Position numbers and translations under genes: made by a program
The notes under the pieces: generated by a model
The model's database searches: none
Told to the model about the DNA's origin: nothing
What the model saw: the letters and a program-made list of their open reading frames with translations, nothing else
Shown: in pieces, positions 34,026 to 42,243 of the stretch
Layout: the number at the start of each line of letters is the position of its first letter
How positions within the stretch are numbered: position 1 is the first letter of the stretch
Source: Fibrobacter sp.
Lineage (GTDB): Bacteria; Fibrobacterota; Fibrobacteria; Fibrobacterales; Fibrobacteraceae
DNA length: 64,000 nt
Direction of reading: 5' to 3'
Assembly (NCBI GenBank): GCA_017649565.1
Contig: JAGCGO010000019.1
Coordinates: 1 to 64,000 of the forward strand

Positions 34026-35396
34026 CTATTTATCCAGCGGCAACACCAAGATACGCGAGTTCCGCTTCAGGTTGTAGTTCTCGCGCTTGCTCTTGGGCAA
34101 GTCCTCAACCGTACCGTCCTCGAATCCGAACGGGTAGAACCAGTCGAGTGCCTGCGTCGTGAGCAGGAACAGTTTCTTGTAGCCCTTCATGCGACCGATG
34201 GAAATCAGGTGCCGCACAATCGCATCGCCGATTCCCGACTTGCGGTAGTTCGCGCCCACGGCAATGCCCGCAATTTCGGCCATGCCGTCCTCGAACGCAT
34301 GCAAGGCGCCGCATCCGTGAATGCTGTTGTCGATGCTGTACACCACGTAGTCCTTGAGCTTGTCGGAAATGCTTTCCTGCGTCCGCGGCACCAGGTAACC
34401 CTTCGCGATGTAGTCCTGCATGATCCGGAGGATATCCGGGATGTCCTCGATGTTCGCGGGCCGGATACTGGAGTACTGGTTCGCGTACACCATGGTACCG
34501 TCACCGCGCGCACTGAACACTTCCTGCAATACACTACCCTGGAACTCACCACTCAACAAGTGGACACGGTTCGCGCCCGCCTCGCAGGCATGGATAGCGT
34601 TCATCAGGTAGTCCATCTGCGCAAAGTTCAGGATATCGGAATTGAGTTCCAACAGTTCCTTTGCCTGGTCCACGTCCATAGCCGAAATCACGCCCGACTC
34701 GGTGGGTTCCAGATACTTGGTGTTCTTCCCGGTCACAAGCCCCTTGAGCTTGATACCGTTCTCGTTACCGATGAAGAACAACTTGCCCACCTTCATGTAC
34801 TTGCAAATCTCGGTTGCCAGTTCGGTGGAACTGATATTGTAGGCATGCCCGAGCTTGTTCCACCCGATAGGCGGAATGATGGGCACGAACTTCTCGTCCA
34901 AAAGTTGCTCAAGGATGTCGCGCTGGATACGCTCGATCCGTCCTGTCCGCATGTAGTCCACGCCGTCGATGACGCCGAGGCTCCGTGCCAATACCCAGTT
35001 GCCCTGGATACCGCTGAGGCCGCTTGCCGTGAGGTGGCTCATGATGCGCTGGGCAACACCCAAAGACGCCTGCTCTATGAGAGGCAGGGCTTCTTCACTC
35101 GTAAGCCGCACGCCGTCGTGGAACCTGGACTCGATTTCCCAAGCCTTGAGCTGCGCGTCGATACTCTTGCGCGTACCCGGCACGATAATAATGCGGATAC
35201 CCGCCTTGTGCAACAGGGCGATATCGCGCATAAGCACCGGAAACAGCGGGTGGTCCATAAGGCTATCGTCAATCTTCAATATGAAGAGTTGTCCCTTGAA
35301 CCGTTCCATGTAGCCGAAGACTTCCCGGATGAATCCGGCGACTTCGAAGTGCTGGGAGTTGAAATCAGACGCTGACTTGTTCATGGCTGCAGACAT
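34026..35396 (-). CDS. argA: N-acetylglutamate synthase (amino acid kinase plus GNAT)
   Basis: A 456-residue fusion of an amino-acid-kinase-like domain (about 30-295: ILKIDDSLMDHP, IIIVPGTR, IPPIGWN) and a C-terminal GNAT domain (about 305-450: RPANIEDIPDILRIM, AEIAGIAVGANYRKSGIGDAIVRHLI). This is the classical ArgA layout, acetylating glutamate as the first step of arginine synthesis, usually with feedback by arginine at the kinase-like domain. The start at 35396 is 6 nt from the FKBP stop; an in-frame ATG four codons in is an alternative. It is cytoplasmic. Confidence 0.9.
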   Translation of the reverse strand: MSAAMNKSASDFNSQHFEVAGFIREVFGYMERFKGQLFILKIDDSLMDHPLFPVLMRDIALLHKAGIRIIIVPGTRKSIDAQLKAWEIESRFHDGVRLTSEEALPLIEQASLGVAQRIMSHLTASGLSGIQGNWVLARSLGVIDGVDYMRTGRIERIQRDILEQLLDEKFVPIIPPIGWNKLGHAYNISSTELATEICKYMKVGKLFFIGNENGIKLKGLVTGKNTKYLEPTESGVISAMDVDQAKELLELNSDILNFAQMDYLMNAIHACEAGANRVHLLSGEFQGSVLQEVFSARGDGTMVYANQYSSIRPANIEDIPDILRIMQDYIAKGYLVPRTQESISDKLKDYVVYSIDNSIHGCGALHAFEDGMAEIAGIAVGANYRKSGIGDAIVRHLISIGRMKGYKKLFLLTTQALDWFYPFGFEDGTVEDLPKSKRENYNLKRNSRILVLPLDK

Positions 35397-35402
35397 AAAA
35401 AG

Positions 35403-36254
35403 CTAGTTCTTGGTAGCGGGTTTCGCGGCAGCGCTATCCGCTGCAGGAGCCGACTCCGCAGGAGCTGCCGGTGCGGCTGCCGGGTCTCCTTCCGGAGTCT
35501 CGGCGTACACCTTCAAGAGTTGGACCTCGAACACGAGGAGCGAGTTCGCAGGAATCATCGGAGGCACGCCTTCCTCGCCATAGGCCAGGGCGCTGGGAAT
35601 CCAGGCTTTCACCTTTTCACCTTCCTTCATGACCATCAGGAGGTCCTGCCAACCCTCGATTACGGCACTTACCGGGAATTCCAACGGTTCGCCACGCTTG
35701 ACGCTATTGTCGAATTCCGTCCCGTTGAGCAGGGCGCCGACATAATGCACCTGGACCTTGTCAGATGCCTTGGGGGAAATCCCCTGCCCGCCCATGATGA
35801 CCTTGTACTGTACGCCCTTGGGGGTCGTCTTCACAGTGGAATCCAATATATTCTTCGCCAGGAACTGGGCCTGTTCGTCAAGATTCTTCTTGGCCGCAGC
35901 CTTTTCCTCGGCTTCCTTCTGCTGCTGCATACGCAAAAGCATGTCCTGGAGGGCGGCTTCCGACATGGAATCGCTCATCAAGGTCTTTTTCGTCGAATCC
36001 AGCTGGTCGTCGATGGCCTTCTTGAGCAAATCCATCCGCAGGGGGACATTCACATTGGCAATCGCCCGGCCCAGATCCATTCCGAGGGCATAGCTATACC
36101 GGTCCTGATCGGTAATCAGGGTATCAAGGCGAGCCGGAGCCTGAACCGCAGCGGAATCGGCCGCAGCGGGTTCGACAGCCGGTTTCTGGGAGCCGCCGCA
36201 GGCAAAAAGGCCCGCGCATACGGCAAGAGCGGAAGACTTGTATACTATATTCAT
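35403..36254 (-). CDS. FKBP-type peptidyl-prolyl isomerase lipoprotein
   Basis: A 283-residue protein with a lipoprotein signal (LFACGG, Cys about 18). An N-terminal Mip/FkpA-like helical dimerisation region (about 45-140: YALGMDLGRAIA, MLLRMQQQKEAEE) precedes an FKBP domain (about 145-250: VQVHYVGALLNGTEFDNS, VIEGWQDLL, IPSALAYGEEGVPPMIPANSLLVFEV), with an Ala/Pro-rich tail. It assists proline isomerisation in exported proteins. The ATG at 36254 has GAGGGA upstream; the upstream ATG at 36269 overlaps that site and would spoil the signal peptide. It is the first gene of an operon with argA and the nitroreductase gene. Confidence 0.9.
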   Translation of the reverse strand: MNIVYKSSALAVCAGLFACGGSQKPAVEPAAADSAAVQAPARLDTLITDQDRYSYALGMDLGRAIANVNVPLRMDLLKKAIDDQLDSTKKTLMSDSMSEAALQDMLLRMQQQKEAEEKAAAKKNLDEQAQFLAKNILDSTVKTTPKGVQYKVIMGGQGISPKASDKVQVHYVGALLNGTEFDNSVKRGEPLEFPVSAVIEGWQDLLMVMKEGEKVKAWIPSALAYGEEGVPPMIPANSLLVFEVQLLKVYAETPEGDPAAAPAAPAESAPAADSAAAKPATKN

Positions 36255-36447
36255 TTTTCCCTCAAACATGGTTGGAATCTGCCAGATTTCACACTATAAA
36301 TGTAGGATATTATATGATGTTCGTCACAAAACGTCCTCTTGGAATATAAAAAAAACGATACCAAACGAGCTTTTTTCAAAAAAAACAGCAATTCCGTGAG
36401 TTAAAGCACAGAAAAACTGCAAACGTAAACAAAATTCAACAAACCCC

Positions 36448-36475
36448 TTTGATTTTTGTAACTTTTTTCTATCTT
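36448..36475 (+). promoter_or_regulatory. Promoter of the 82-residue protein gene
   Basis: TTTGAT (36448-36453), a 16-nt spacer and TATCTT (36470-36475). The leader would be about 28 nt and holds an AAAGGA ribosome site. Confidence 0.55.
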
Positions 36476-36509
36476 TAGTAGTGGATTGGGTTTTTTAAAG
36501 GAAAAAACC

Positions 36510-36758
36510 ATGTACAACAATTTTGCACACATCATCGAAAATGCAACAAGCCAGAAGCGTTTGTTCGATTCCTCGATTGAAAGCGTGAAAGACCTGTTGG
36601 ACCAATCCGTCCGGGGCTCAGTCGAGAATCCTGAAAACATTCACAAGGTGGAGTTCGCCCGCAACGGATTCCGCACTGGATGGCTCCGTGGGTCCCTTTC
36701 GTATCCGTGGGTCGTTGTTTGCATCATAGTCCCTGCGGTGCTTGATACCCTGATCTAA
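36510..36758 (+). CDS. Small protein with hydrophobic C-terminus
   Basis: An 82-residue protein. Residues 1-58 are polar and partly helical ([20 protein letters not shown]), then [19 protein letters not shown] forms a possible tail-anchored membrane segment. AAAGGA lies 8 nt before the ATG, with a good promoter before and a strong terminator after, so it is a real independent transcription unit. No family is recognised. It may be a membrane-targeted regulator or adaptor, but this is speculation. Confidence 0.65.
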   Translation: MYNNFAHIIENATSQKRLFDSSIESVKDLLDQSVRGSVENPENIHKVEFARNGFRTGWLRGSLSYPWVVVCIIVPAVLDTLI

Positions 36759-36811
36759 CCGACAGGCTAGACCGGCAAATTGGTTCCGCAGAAATGCGTT
36801 TCACCTTTATT

Positions 36812-36834
36812 AGCCCCTTTGGGGGCTTTTTTTT
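36812..36834 (+). terminator. Rho-independent terminator of the small gene
   Basis: The stem GCCCC/GGGGC (36813-36817 with 36822-36826) is followed by eight T residues to 36834. Confidence 0.88.
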
Positions 36835-36848
36835 ATCCCCAGAATATC

Positions 36849-36854
36849 TATCTT
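36849..36854 (+). promoter_or_regulatory. -10 box of folD
   Basis: TATCTT about 40 nt upstream of the folD ATG, with a T-rich segment in place of a clear -35. Confidence 0.4.
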
Positions 36855-36895
36855 TGTTTCCGAAAACGGGCAAAAACGCCCCAAACGGAGACCTT

Positions 36896-37735
36896 ATGGC
36901 AGCACTCATCCTCGACGGCAAGGCACTCGCCAAGACCACTGAAGAAGAACTCAGCGCCCGCGTGGCAAAACTCAAGGAAAAGACGGGCAAGACCCCGATT
37001 TTGGCCACCATCCTGGTGGGCGACGACCCGGCCAGCGCCACCTACGTGAAGATGAAGGGCAATGCCTGCGCACGCGTGGGCATGGAAAGCATCCGCGTGG
37101 TGCTCCCCAAGAACACTACAACCGAGGAACTCCTGAACAAGATCCAGGAACTGAACGACAACCGCGACGTGCACGGCATCCTGCTGCAGCACCCGGTCCC
37201 GCGCCATATCGACGAACGCGCCGCTTTTGAAGCCATCGACGCCCGCAAGGACGTGGACGGCGTGACCTGCCTCGGCTTTGGACGCATGGCAATGGGCGAA
37301 CCCGCCTACGGGTGCGCAACCCCCGCCGGCATCATGCGCCTCTTGAAGGCCTACAACATTCCCCTCAAGGGAAAGCACGCCGTAGTCGTCGGCCGCAGCG
37401 CCATCCTCGGAAAGCCGATGGCCCTCATGCTCCTGAACGCCGACTGCACCGTGACCATCTGCCACAGCAAGACAGAAAACCTCCCCGAATTCGTGAAGCA
37501 GGCGGACATCCTCGTGGGTGCGGTCGGCAAGCCCGAGTTCATCAAGAAGGAATGGATCAAGCAGGGCGCGGTCGTGGTCGACGCCGGTTACCATCCGGGC
37601 GGAGTCGGCGACATCGAGAAGGGTCTCGACGACGTGGCATCTGCATACACCCCCGTTCCGGGCGGAGTTGGCCCCATGACCATCAACACGCTCATCTACC
37701 AGAGCGTGGAATCCGGCGAAAAGTATTTGGGATAG
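36896..37735 (+). CDS. folD: Methylenetetrahydrofolate dehydrogenase / cyclohydrolase
   Basis: A 279-residue bifunctional cytoplasmic enzyme that interconverts methylene-, methenyl- and formyl-tetrahydrofolate. [20 protein letters not shown] (with catalytic Lys), [36 protein letters not shown] (NADP loop) and [11 protein letters not shown] are all present. The ATG at 36896 follows GGAG by 6 nt; the longer reading from 36794 runs through the upstream terminator and is rejected. Confidence 0.95.
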   Translation: MAALILDGKALAKTTEEELSARVAKLKEKTGKTPILATILVGDDPASATYVKMKGNACARVGMESIRVVLPKNTTTEELLNKIQELNDNRDVHGILLQHPVPRHIDERAAFEAIDARKDVDGVTCLGFGRMAMGEPAYGCATPAGIMRLLKAYNIPLKGKHAVVVGRSAILGKPMALMLLNADCTVTICHSKTENLPEFVKQADILVGAVGKPEFIKKEWIKQGAVVVDAGYHPGGVGDIEKGLDDVASAYTPVPGGVGPMTINTLIYQSVESGEKYLG

Positions 37736-37739
37736 GCTC

Positions 37740-37818
37740 GAGGCTCGAGGTTCGAGGTGCGAGGCTCGAACCCCCTCTCTCGTCTGTAGCCCCGAAGGGG
37801 CGTTCTCTCGTCTTTCGT
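37740..37818. repeat. Intergenic repeats between folD and the YhhN-like gene
   Basis: An approximately 9-bp tandem of GGCTCGAGG-like units (37736-37772) is followed by CTCTCTCGTCTGTAG...TCTTTCGTCTAA, an inverted relative of the repeat at 253-305. An inner CCCCGAAGGGG hairpin is also present. Confidence 0.6.
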
Positions 37819-38589
37819 CTAAGCTTTGCGCTTATACCCGCTGAGGCCGAGCAAGATCAGCGCCGGCGTATAGAAATACCACACAAAATTGTTGGCAACC
37901 GTAGCGACGATCTCCCGGACGCTGTGGTCTTCGCCTGTCGCAAGGGAGAGGCCAACGCACGCGTCGCAGCAGAAGAACAGGATCATGCCGCGCTTGATGT
38001 TCCTCGCGTTCTTTTCGGGGAAATACCCTTTCTTGGGCACCTTGCAGGCGACAATCAGCGAGCAGATGAGGAATGCACCGTAGGTGGCGACAATCGGTAC
38101 GGTCGGCCCATCGAAAATGCGGAACAGGTGCAACGCATTCGCAATGAACATCACCCCGAACGGGATGCAAAGTATCCATGGAGAGCTGTTGTCCGTATCG
38201 CTCATGCGAGTATGGCGATAAATGAACAAAGCCTGCACCACCATGAAGAAGCAGATGCCGAGCAACGTGTAATCGCTACGATGGTCCAGGAAATGGGAGT
38301 AGTTGTGCAGAATTTTCAGGCAGAAATCCGCACAAAGGGCCATTGCGAAACCGGCCTGCAAAAAGTTGCGGTCGCGTTTGCACAGGCAGTTGCCGCCAAT
38401 GAAGAACACGATGACCGTCATGATGCCGGTTACCGCGAACTTGGCGATGTTCTGGTAGTTGCTGTTATCGACGAGGCATTGCTCGACGGCACCACATTTG
38501 AAAAACACGAGCCAGTCCATCACGAAGAAAGTCACCATAAGGACCGTGATGATGGCCAACAAAGATACGATAATTTTTTTATTTCCCAT
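37819..38589 (-). CDS. Multi-pass membrane protein, YhhN-like (lysoplasmalogenase family)
   Basis: A 256-residue protein with about eight hydrophobic helices. Helix pairs with polar residues inside (FAMALCADFCLKILHNYSHF; ILFFCCDACVGLSLATG; FVWYFYTPALILLGLSG) follow the YhhN/TMEM86 arrangement, whose members hydrolyse the vinyl-ether bond of lysoplasmalogens. The family call is tentative. Plasmalogen-type lipids are reported for Fibrobacter, which would fit. The ATG at 38589 has TATATT ending 7 nt upstream and no ribosome site, suggesting a leaderless mRNA. Confidence 0.6.
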   Translation of the reverse strand: MGNKKIIVSLLAIITVLMVTFFVMDWLVFFKCGAVEQCLVDNSNYQNIAKFAVTGIMTVIVFFIGGNCLCKRDRNFLQAGFAMALCADFCLKILHNYSHFLDHRSDYTLLGICFFMVVQALFIYRHTRMSDTDNSSPWILCIPFGVMFIANALHLFRIFDGPTVPIVATYGAFLICSLIVACKVPKKGYFPEKNARNIKRGMILFFCCDACVGLSLATGEDHSVREIVATVANNFVWYFYTPALILLGLSGYKRKA

Positions 38590-38695
38590 AAATTGCAATA
38601 TAAACTAATCTGTGCGGGTTACGCAAAAAAAATTCGCATGCAAGTTTTTTGTAAACAAATTTGGCTACCAACGGCAAACCGGCAGCCAAACAAAA

Positions 38696-40687
38696 TCAGT
38701 AGCGGAGGATTCCTTCAAAGACGCTTATGCCAAATGCATCCAGGACCTGCACTACATACTTTCCGCGCGGCAAAGAGACATCCAGGTCTACCTGACGTTC
38801 ACCGGCAAGCCCGACGACTTTTACAGGCACTCCCTGCATATCGTAAATCCGGAGCACCATGCGTTCCCCTGCATTGCCCGAGACATGCAAGCCGGAGCCC
38901 AGCCTATAGACCCGTACAGGAGACACCCGCTGTACCACCCTGGCAGCCGTCGTCGACGTGTCCTCGGGCGGCGGCTCCACGTACGGGTGGTCGGGATCGT
39001 CCACCACGACCTTGACCTTCAATTCCGTCTCGCAGCCCGACGGGTTCACATACTTGCCCGTGTAGATACCGCTCTTTGTCCCATCCATGTTCTTGAAGCG
39101 GGCCTCGCGACCGAGGTAGTAGTAGTCCTCCGGACCGGTCCAGCTCCAGCGACCGCCCTCGTAGGGGTGCGGGCCGATAACCAGGGAATCGCCCTTCTTG
39201 AGCGACACGTCCGTAGATTCTTCCCAGTCGCCATTGTGGATCTTTACGTAAGAAATGACCTCAGAGGGTGTGCATTCCGTTCCCACGGCATCCGCGACAA
39301 CCATCGTCGTGACGGTGTTCGATTTCGCCGTCATCGAAAGCGACTTGCCGCTCAGCGCAATATCCTCGGCCGGGTTGAGGCTTCCCGGCAGTTCGAAGCG
39401 CACGACCTTTGCGGTCGTCCCGATGCTTTCGAACTTGCTCAGGTCAAAATTGTACTTGACGTCGCTGCTGCCGCTGTTCCGCACGACGATGACCAGCGCC
39501 CCGTCGGGGCGCAGGGCGGCAACCGTGTTGCCGTTGTCGCTATCGATAATGCGCGAACCCGGACGGATGTAACGACTGAACGCGGCATGCATATAGTAGC
39601 GCGGCATGTAGGAGAATGTCTGTTTCTTGTGGTCCGCCTTGATGGAGCGCCAGTTCTCGGCGGGGTCGGCAATCTGCCAGTCCACCCAGGCCTCGGCCTT
39701 CAGGTCACGCAGGTCCTGGATGATGACGTTTGCCATCCAGAGTGCGATATGCTCGTCGCCGTCCTTGCTGAGCGGGCCGGTTTCGGACTGCCAAAGACGC
39801 TTGTCCATGCTGAATGCACGGTTGTAAAGCTGCTTGCGGTAGCTACCGTCGGAATAGCTGTGCGTGTTCACCTGGCCCAGGTAAGAGAGCGCCTCGGCAG
39901 TGTAGTTGCCCAGCTGGTCATGCGCCTGCTTGATAGACGTTTCGTCGGCCGCGCTCACGGATGTCGACGGGAATAGCCCCTTCTTCTTGAGCGCCTTGCC
40001 CAGTTCCACGATCATCTTCGACTGGTTGTTCTTGAAACCGCAGCCCTCCTGGCCGCCGTTCGATTTCCACCAGCCGGCGCTGGGTTCGTTGAACGGTTCG
40101 ACCGTACGGAACGTAAGCCCCCATTCCGTCTTGAAATGGAGCGCCACCTCGGAAAGGTAATCCGCGAAGTCGTCGAAGTAGTCTTCCTTCAGATTGTCGG
40201 AACCGTCGTTACTGCCCGAGACGCAGCCGCTCTTGGTCATCCACCACGGCGGGGAATTGCTGAACGCCTCGAAAATCGGGTCCTTGACCATCTTGTTGAG
40301 GCTAAGCGCGACGCCGCGTTGAGCGGGGTCGGCCGTCCAGTCAAAATCGCCCTTCTCAGTCGGCTTGTAACCCGGCACCTTGCCGCCGCCGTCCCCCTTC
40401 GTGAGATGGTCGTGGCCCGGCTGGTCGCCGCCGCCGACATTGTAACGGAAAATATTGTAGCCCAGACCCGTATCGGGGTCGGCGAGCGCACCGAGGAACT
40501 GGTCGCGGTTCGCTTCGTCCCAGGCGCCGACCAAAACGGCCCACCAGCACAGGCTAGTACCCCAGCCCTCGAAAACCTGGTACTTTTTGGAAGGATCGAC
40601 AACGACCTTGGTCTGCGCGAAGGCAAAAGAACCAAGACATGCCACTAGGGAAAAGAAAAGAACTAAACGTTTAAAGCAATACACCAT
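38696..40687 (-). CDS. Glycoside hydrolase family 30, secreted, with C-terminal sorting domain
   Basis: A 663-residue protein with a signal peptide to about AFA (residue 24). The catalytic (beta/alpha)8 plus side beta domain covers about 28-470: FEGWGTSLCWWA at the start, acid/base Glu201 in VEPFNEP and nucleophile Glu302 in WQSETGPL. The opening motif is that of GH30_5-like endo-beta-1,6-galactanases; other GH30 activities (glucuronoxylanase, glucosidase) remain possible. A beta module with paired Cys (about 490-570) and a Pro-rich hinge lead to a sorting-type domain ending RGKYVVQVLD...GILRY. The ATG at 40687 is preceded by TATATATCTAGG, which can be both a -10 box and a weak ribosome site; an in-frame upstream reading to 40756 lacks an export signal at its start. 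Confidence 0.87.
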   Translation of the reverse strand: MVYCFKRLVLFFSLVACLGSFAFAQTKVVVDPSKKYQVFEGWGTSLCWWAVLVGAWDEANRDQFLGALADPDTGLGYNIFRYNVGGGDQPGHDHLTKGDGGGKVPGYKPTEKGDFDWTADPAQRGVALSLNKMVKDPIFEAFSNSPPWWMTKSGCVSGSNDGSDNLKEDYFDDFADYLSEVALHFKTEWGLTFRTVEPFNEPSAGWWKSNGGQEGCGFKNNQSKMIVELGKALKKKGLFPSTSVSAADETSIKQAHDQLGNYTAEALSYLGQVNTHSYSDGSYRKQLYNRAFSMDKRLWQSETGPLSKDGDEHIALWMANVIIQDLRDLKAEAWVDWQIADPAENWRSIKADHKKQTFSYMPRYYMHAAFSRYIRPGSRIIDSDNGNTVAALRPDGALVIVVRNSGSSDVKYNFDLSKFESIGTTAKVVRFELPGSLNPAEDIALSGKSLSMTAKSNTVTTMVVADAVGTECTPSEVISYVKIHNGDWEESTDVSLKKGDSLVIGPHPYEGGRWSWTGPEDYYYLGREARFKNMDGTKSGIYTGKYVNPSGCETELKVKVVVDDPDHPYVEPPPEDTSTTAARVVQRVSPVRVYRLGSGLHVSGNAGERMVLRIYDMQGVPVKVVGLAGERQVDLDVSLPRGKYVVQVLDAFGISVFEGILRY

Positions 40688-40787
40688 CCTAGATATATAT
40701 ATAAAAAGATGGAAAAAAGCACCTACCCCGACTAAAACATAAGCAAAAAATGCCAAAAAACCACACTTCTGGAGGGGGAAACGGGAT

Positions 40788-41453
40788 CTACGCCTTGGAT
40801 TTCTTAAAGAATCCAGCCGGGAAACTCCACCTATAATTTAGAACAAAGTAAAACCTATTGTTTGACGAGTTCATCTCATTCCCATAACGAAATTCCGCCG
40901 AGAACGAACTGTATACAATATAGGCCCCCGCCCCAACCTCATTATACGCATCGCCATAGACATCATTAAAAGTGCAACAACCCGGATCATCAATCACCCG
41001 ATACGAATTTCTTGAAATATGTTCGCTGAGTCCTATTCTGAAAGCCTCAGATATTGGCAACTGTTGAACAAGCATAAAGCCTTGCGGAAAACGGGCTTCA
41101 TGACTATCTCTAAAGGGAAACCCTATCCAATACACCGCTCCCCAATAATCCGTACGGACACCAAGCACAGACCTTAACGTGTAATCTTCAGCCTCAAAAC
41201 CAAATGTAAAATAGGGAAGTCCAAAATACAATGTGGTTTCTAAATTCCAATACCCCTCTTCCAGCGATATTGACGCCTTGTCAGATTGACTATATACATA
41301 AGAGGAGTCGTAAATATCCCCGATTCTCGCCGCCAGTCCGAGACCAACATTCGCCCCCACCTTGGCATTCATAAACTGCGCCGCAGAAGGCGGGTGGTGC
41401 GAGCACCCCGCCAACACAAGCATCTCCGCAACTAACAAAAGAATCTTACGCAT
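40788..41453 (-). CDS. Small outer-membrane-like lipoprotein
   Basis: A 221-residue protein with a lipoprotein signal (LVLAGC, Cys about 17). The mature part is rich in Tyr, Phe and Gly in alternating strands (LYFGLPYFTFGFEAED, WGAVYWIGFPFRD, FYFVLNYRWSFPAG), like a small 8-10-strand barrel or an OMP-like beta protein. No family is recognised. The ATG at 41453 begins the signal; the upstream ATG at 41498 is less likely. TTATCT ends 8 nt before the start, with no ribosome site. Confidence 0.62.
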   Translation of the reverse strand: MRKILLLVAEMLVLAGCSHHPPSAAQFMNAKVGANVGLGLAARIGDIYDSSYVYSQSDKASISLEEGYWNLETTLYFGLPYFTFGFEAEDYTLRSVLGVRTDYWGAVYWIGFPFRDSHEARFPQGFMLVQQLPISEAFRIGLSEHISRNSYRVIDDPGCCTFNDVYGDAYNEVGAGAYIVYSSFSAEFRYGNEMNSSNNRFYFVLNYRWSFPAGFFKKSKA

Positions 41454-41531
41454 TTTACCGCAGATAAGCAATTTTATGATAAAGGCCGACTTAATCACTA
41501 AAATATTAGCACAAAAAGTAAAATTACGGGC

Positions 41532-41560
41532 AAGCCCCCTTTTTTTTGGGGCTTTTTTTT
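41532..41560. terminator. Strong hairpin with T-run in a gene-poor region
   Basis: The stem AAGCCCC/GGGGCTT (41532-41538 with 41548-41554) has a T-rich loop and a T-run to 41560 on the plus strand. No plus-strand gene precedes it. On the minus strand it is about 245 bases after the TfoX-like gene and could end its transcript. Confidence 0.6.
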
Positions 41561-41567
41561 CAGAGTG

Positions 41568-41820
41568 GGCATATAAATCCGCATTTTTTCGCTTATTTAT
41601 ACGTCTTTTTTTAGTTTACCTGTACTCAATGCAGTTATTTTTTCTTTTTTGGGGCATATAAATTGCACAAATTCCCTGCTTTTATATGCCCCAGAACCTT
41701 CCATTTAAACGATAGACGTTTTTCGCAGACAAAAAAGGCATATAAAATCCGCTTCTTTTGTGGTTTTATACGTACGGAGGCTTTTTTTACTCTAATTTTT
41801 CCCGTTATTTTTTCTTCGGG
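41568..41820. repeat. Three-copy 84-85-bp tandem element with hairpins
   Basis: GGCATATAAA begins units at 41568, 41653 and 41737. Each has a second arm about 20 nt later (TTTATACG, or perfect TTTATATGCCCC at 41681-41692 in unit 2). Units 1 and 3 also share TCCGC and an end GTTATTTTTTCTT. In unit 3 that end is the last codons and stop of the TfoX-like gene, so the array looks like duplicated 3' gene end plus trailer. The region 41454-41804 holds no other gene. Confidence 0.65.
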
Positions 41821-42122
41821 GCGGGGACTTCCGGAAGCATGGCGTCCAGGAGTTCTGCAAGGAAGGCGCTATCTTCTATCTGCTCGGCGGGAATGCGGAG
41901 CATGGGCTTCGCGCCCTCGTAAGGCAACTGCTTTTTCGCACCCGGCAACAGTTTGAGCGCTGCGGGCACTGGCTTTACCAAGAGGCGATCATCATAAATC
42001 CCACCAAAGACTTTTCCATCGGCATAAAGGATGTACTCGCCCATCATCTTACGGGTCGTCACGCGAAGTTCGCCTTTGAATTGCGCCACTACATAATCTC
42101 TAAACTTTTGTGTACTCGGCAT
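41805..42122 (-). CDS. TfoX N-terminal-domain protein
   Basis: A 105-residue protein. RVTTRKMMGEYILYADGKVFGGIYDDRLLVK is the typical opening of the TfoX_N domain, followed by the Lys/Pro stretch and a C-terminal helix, ending in a Lys-rich tail. In gammaproteobacteria TfoX regulates competence, but stand-alone TfoX_N proteins in other phyla have no settled role. The ATG at 42122 has TAGATATTAG upstream and no ribosome site. Confidence 0.82.
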   Translation of the reverse strand: MPSTQKFRDYVVAQFKGELRVTTRKMMGEYILYADGKVFGGIYDDRLLVKPVPAALKLLPGAKKQLPYEGAKPMLRIPAEQIEDSAFLAELLDAMLPEVPAPKKK

Positions 42123-42243
42123 AAAATTCTTTGGTCTAATATCTACGATTCCCTTTATCCACCTGCTCTTAAGCTCTTGACTAAATATAATTTTTTTTAT
42201 ACATCTAGATTATTCCACTATGAGCTTTTCTAAAGGGGAAAAC

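Noticed and set aside
36794-36895. Longer N-terminus for folD
   Set aside because: The extra codons read through the upstream terminator and -10 box; the ATG at 36896 has a ribosome site and matches the usual FolD start.
37312-39015. A long plus-strand frame from folD through the YhhN-like gene
   Set aside because: It runs in the wrong frame of folD, through a repeat and antisense to two good genes.
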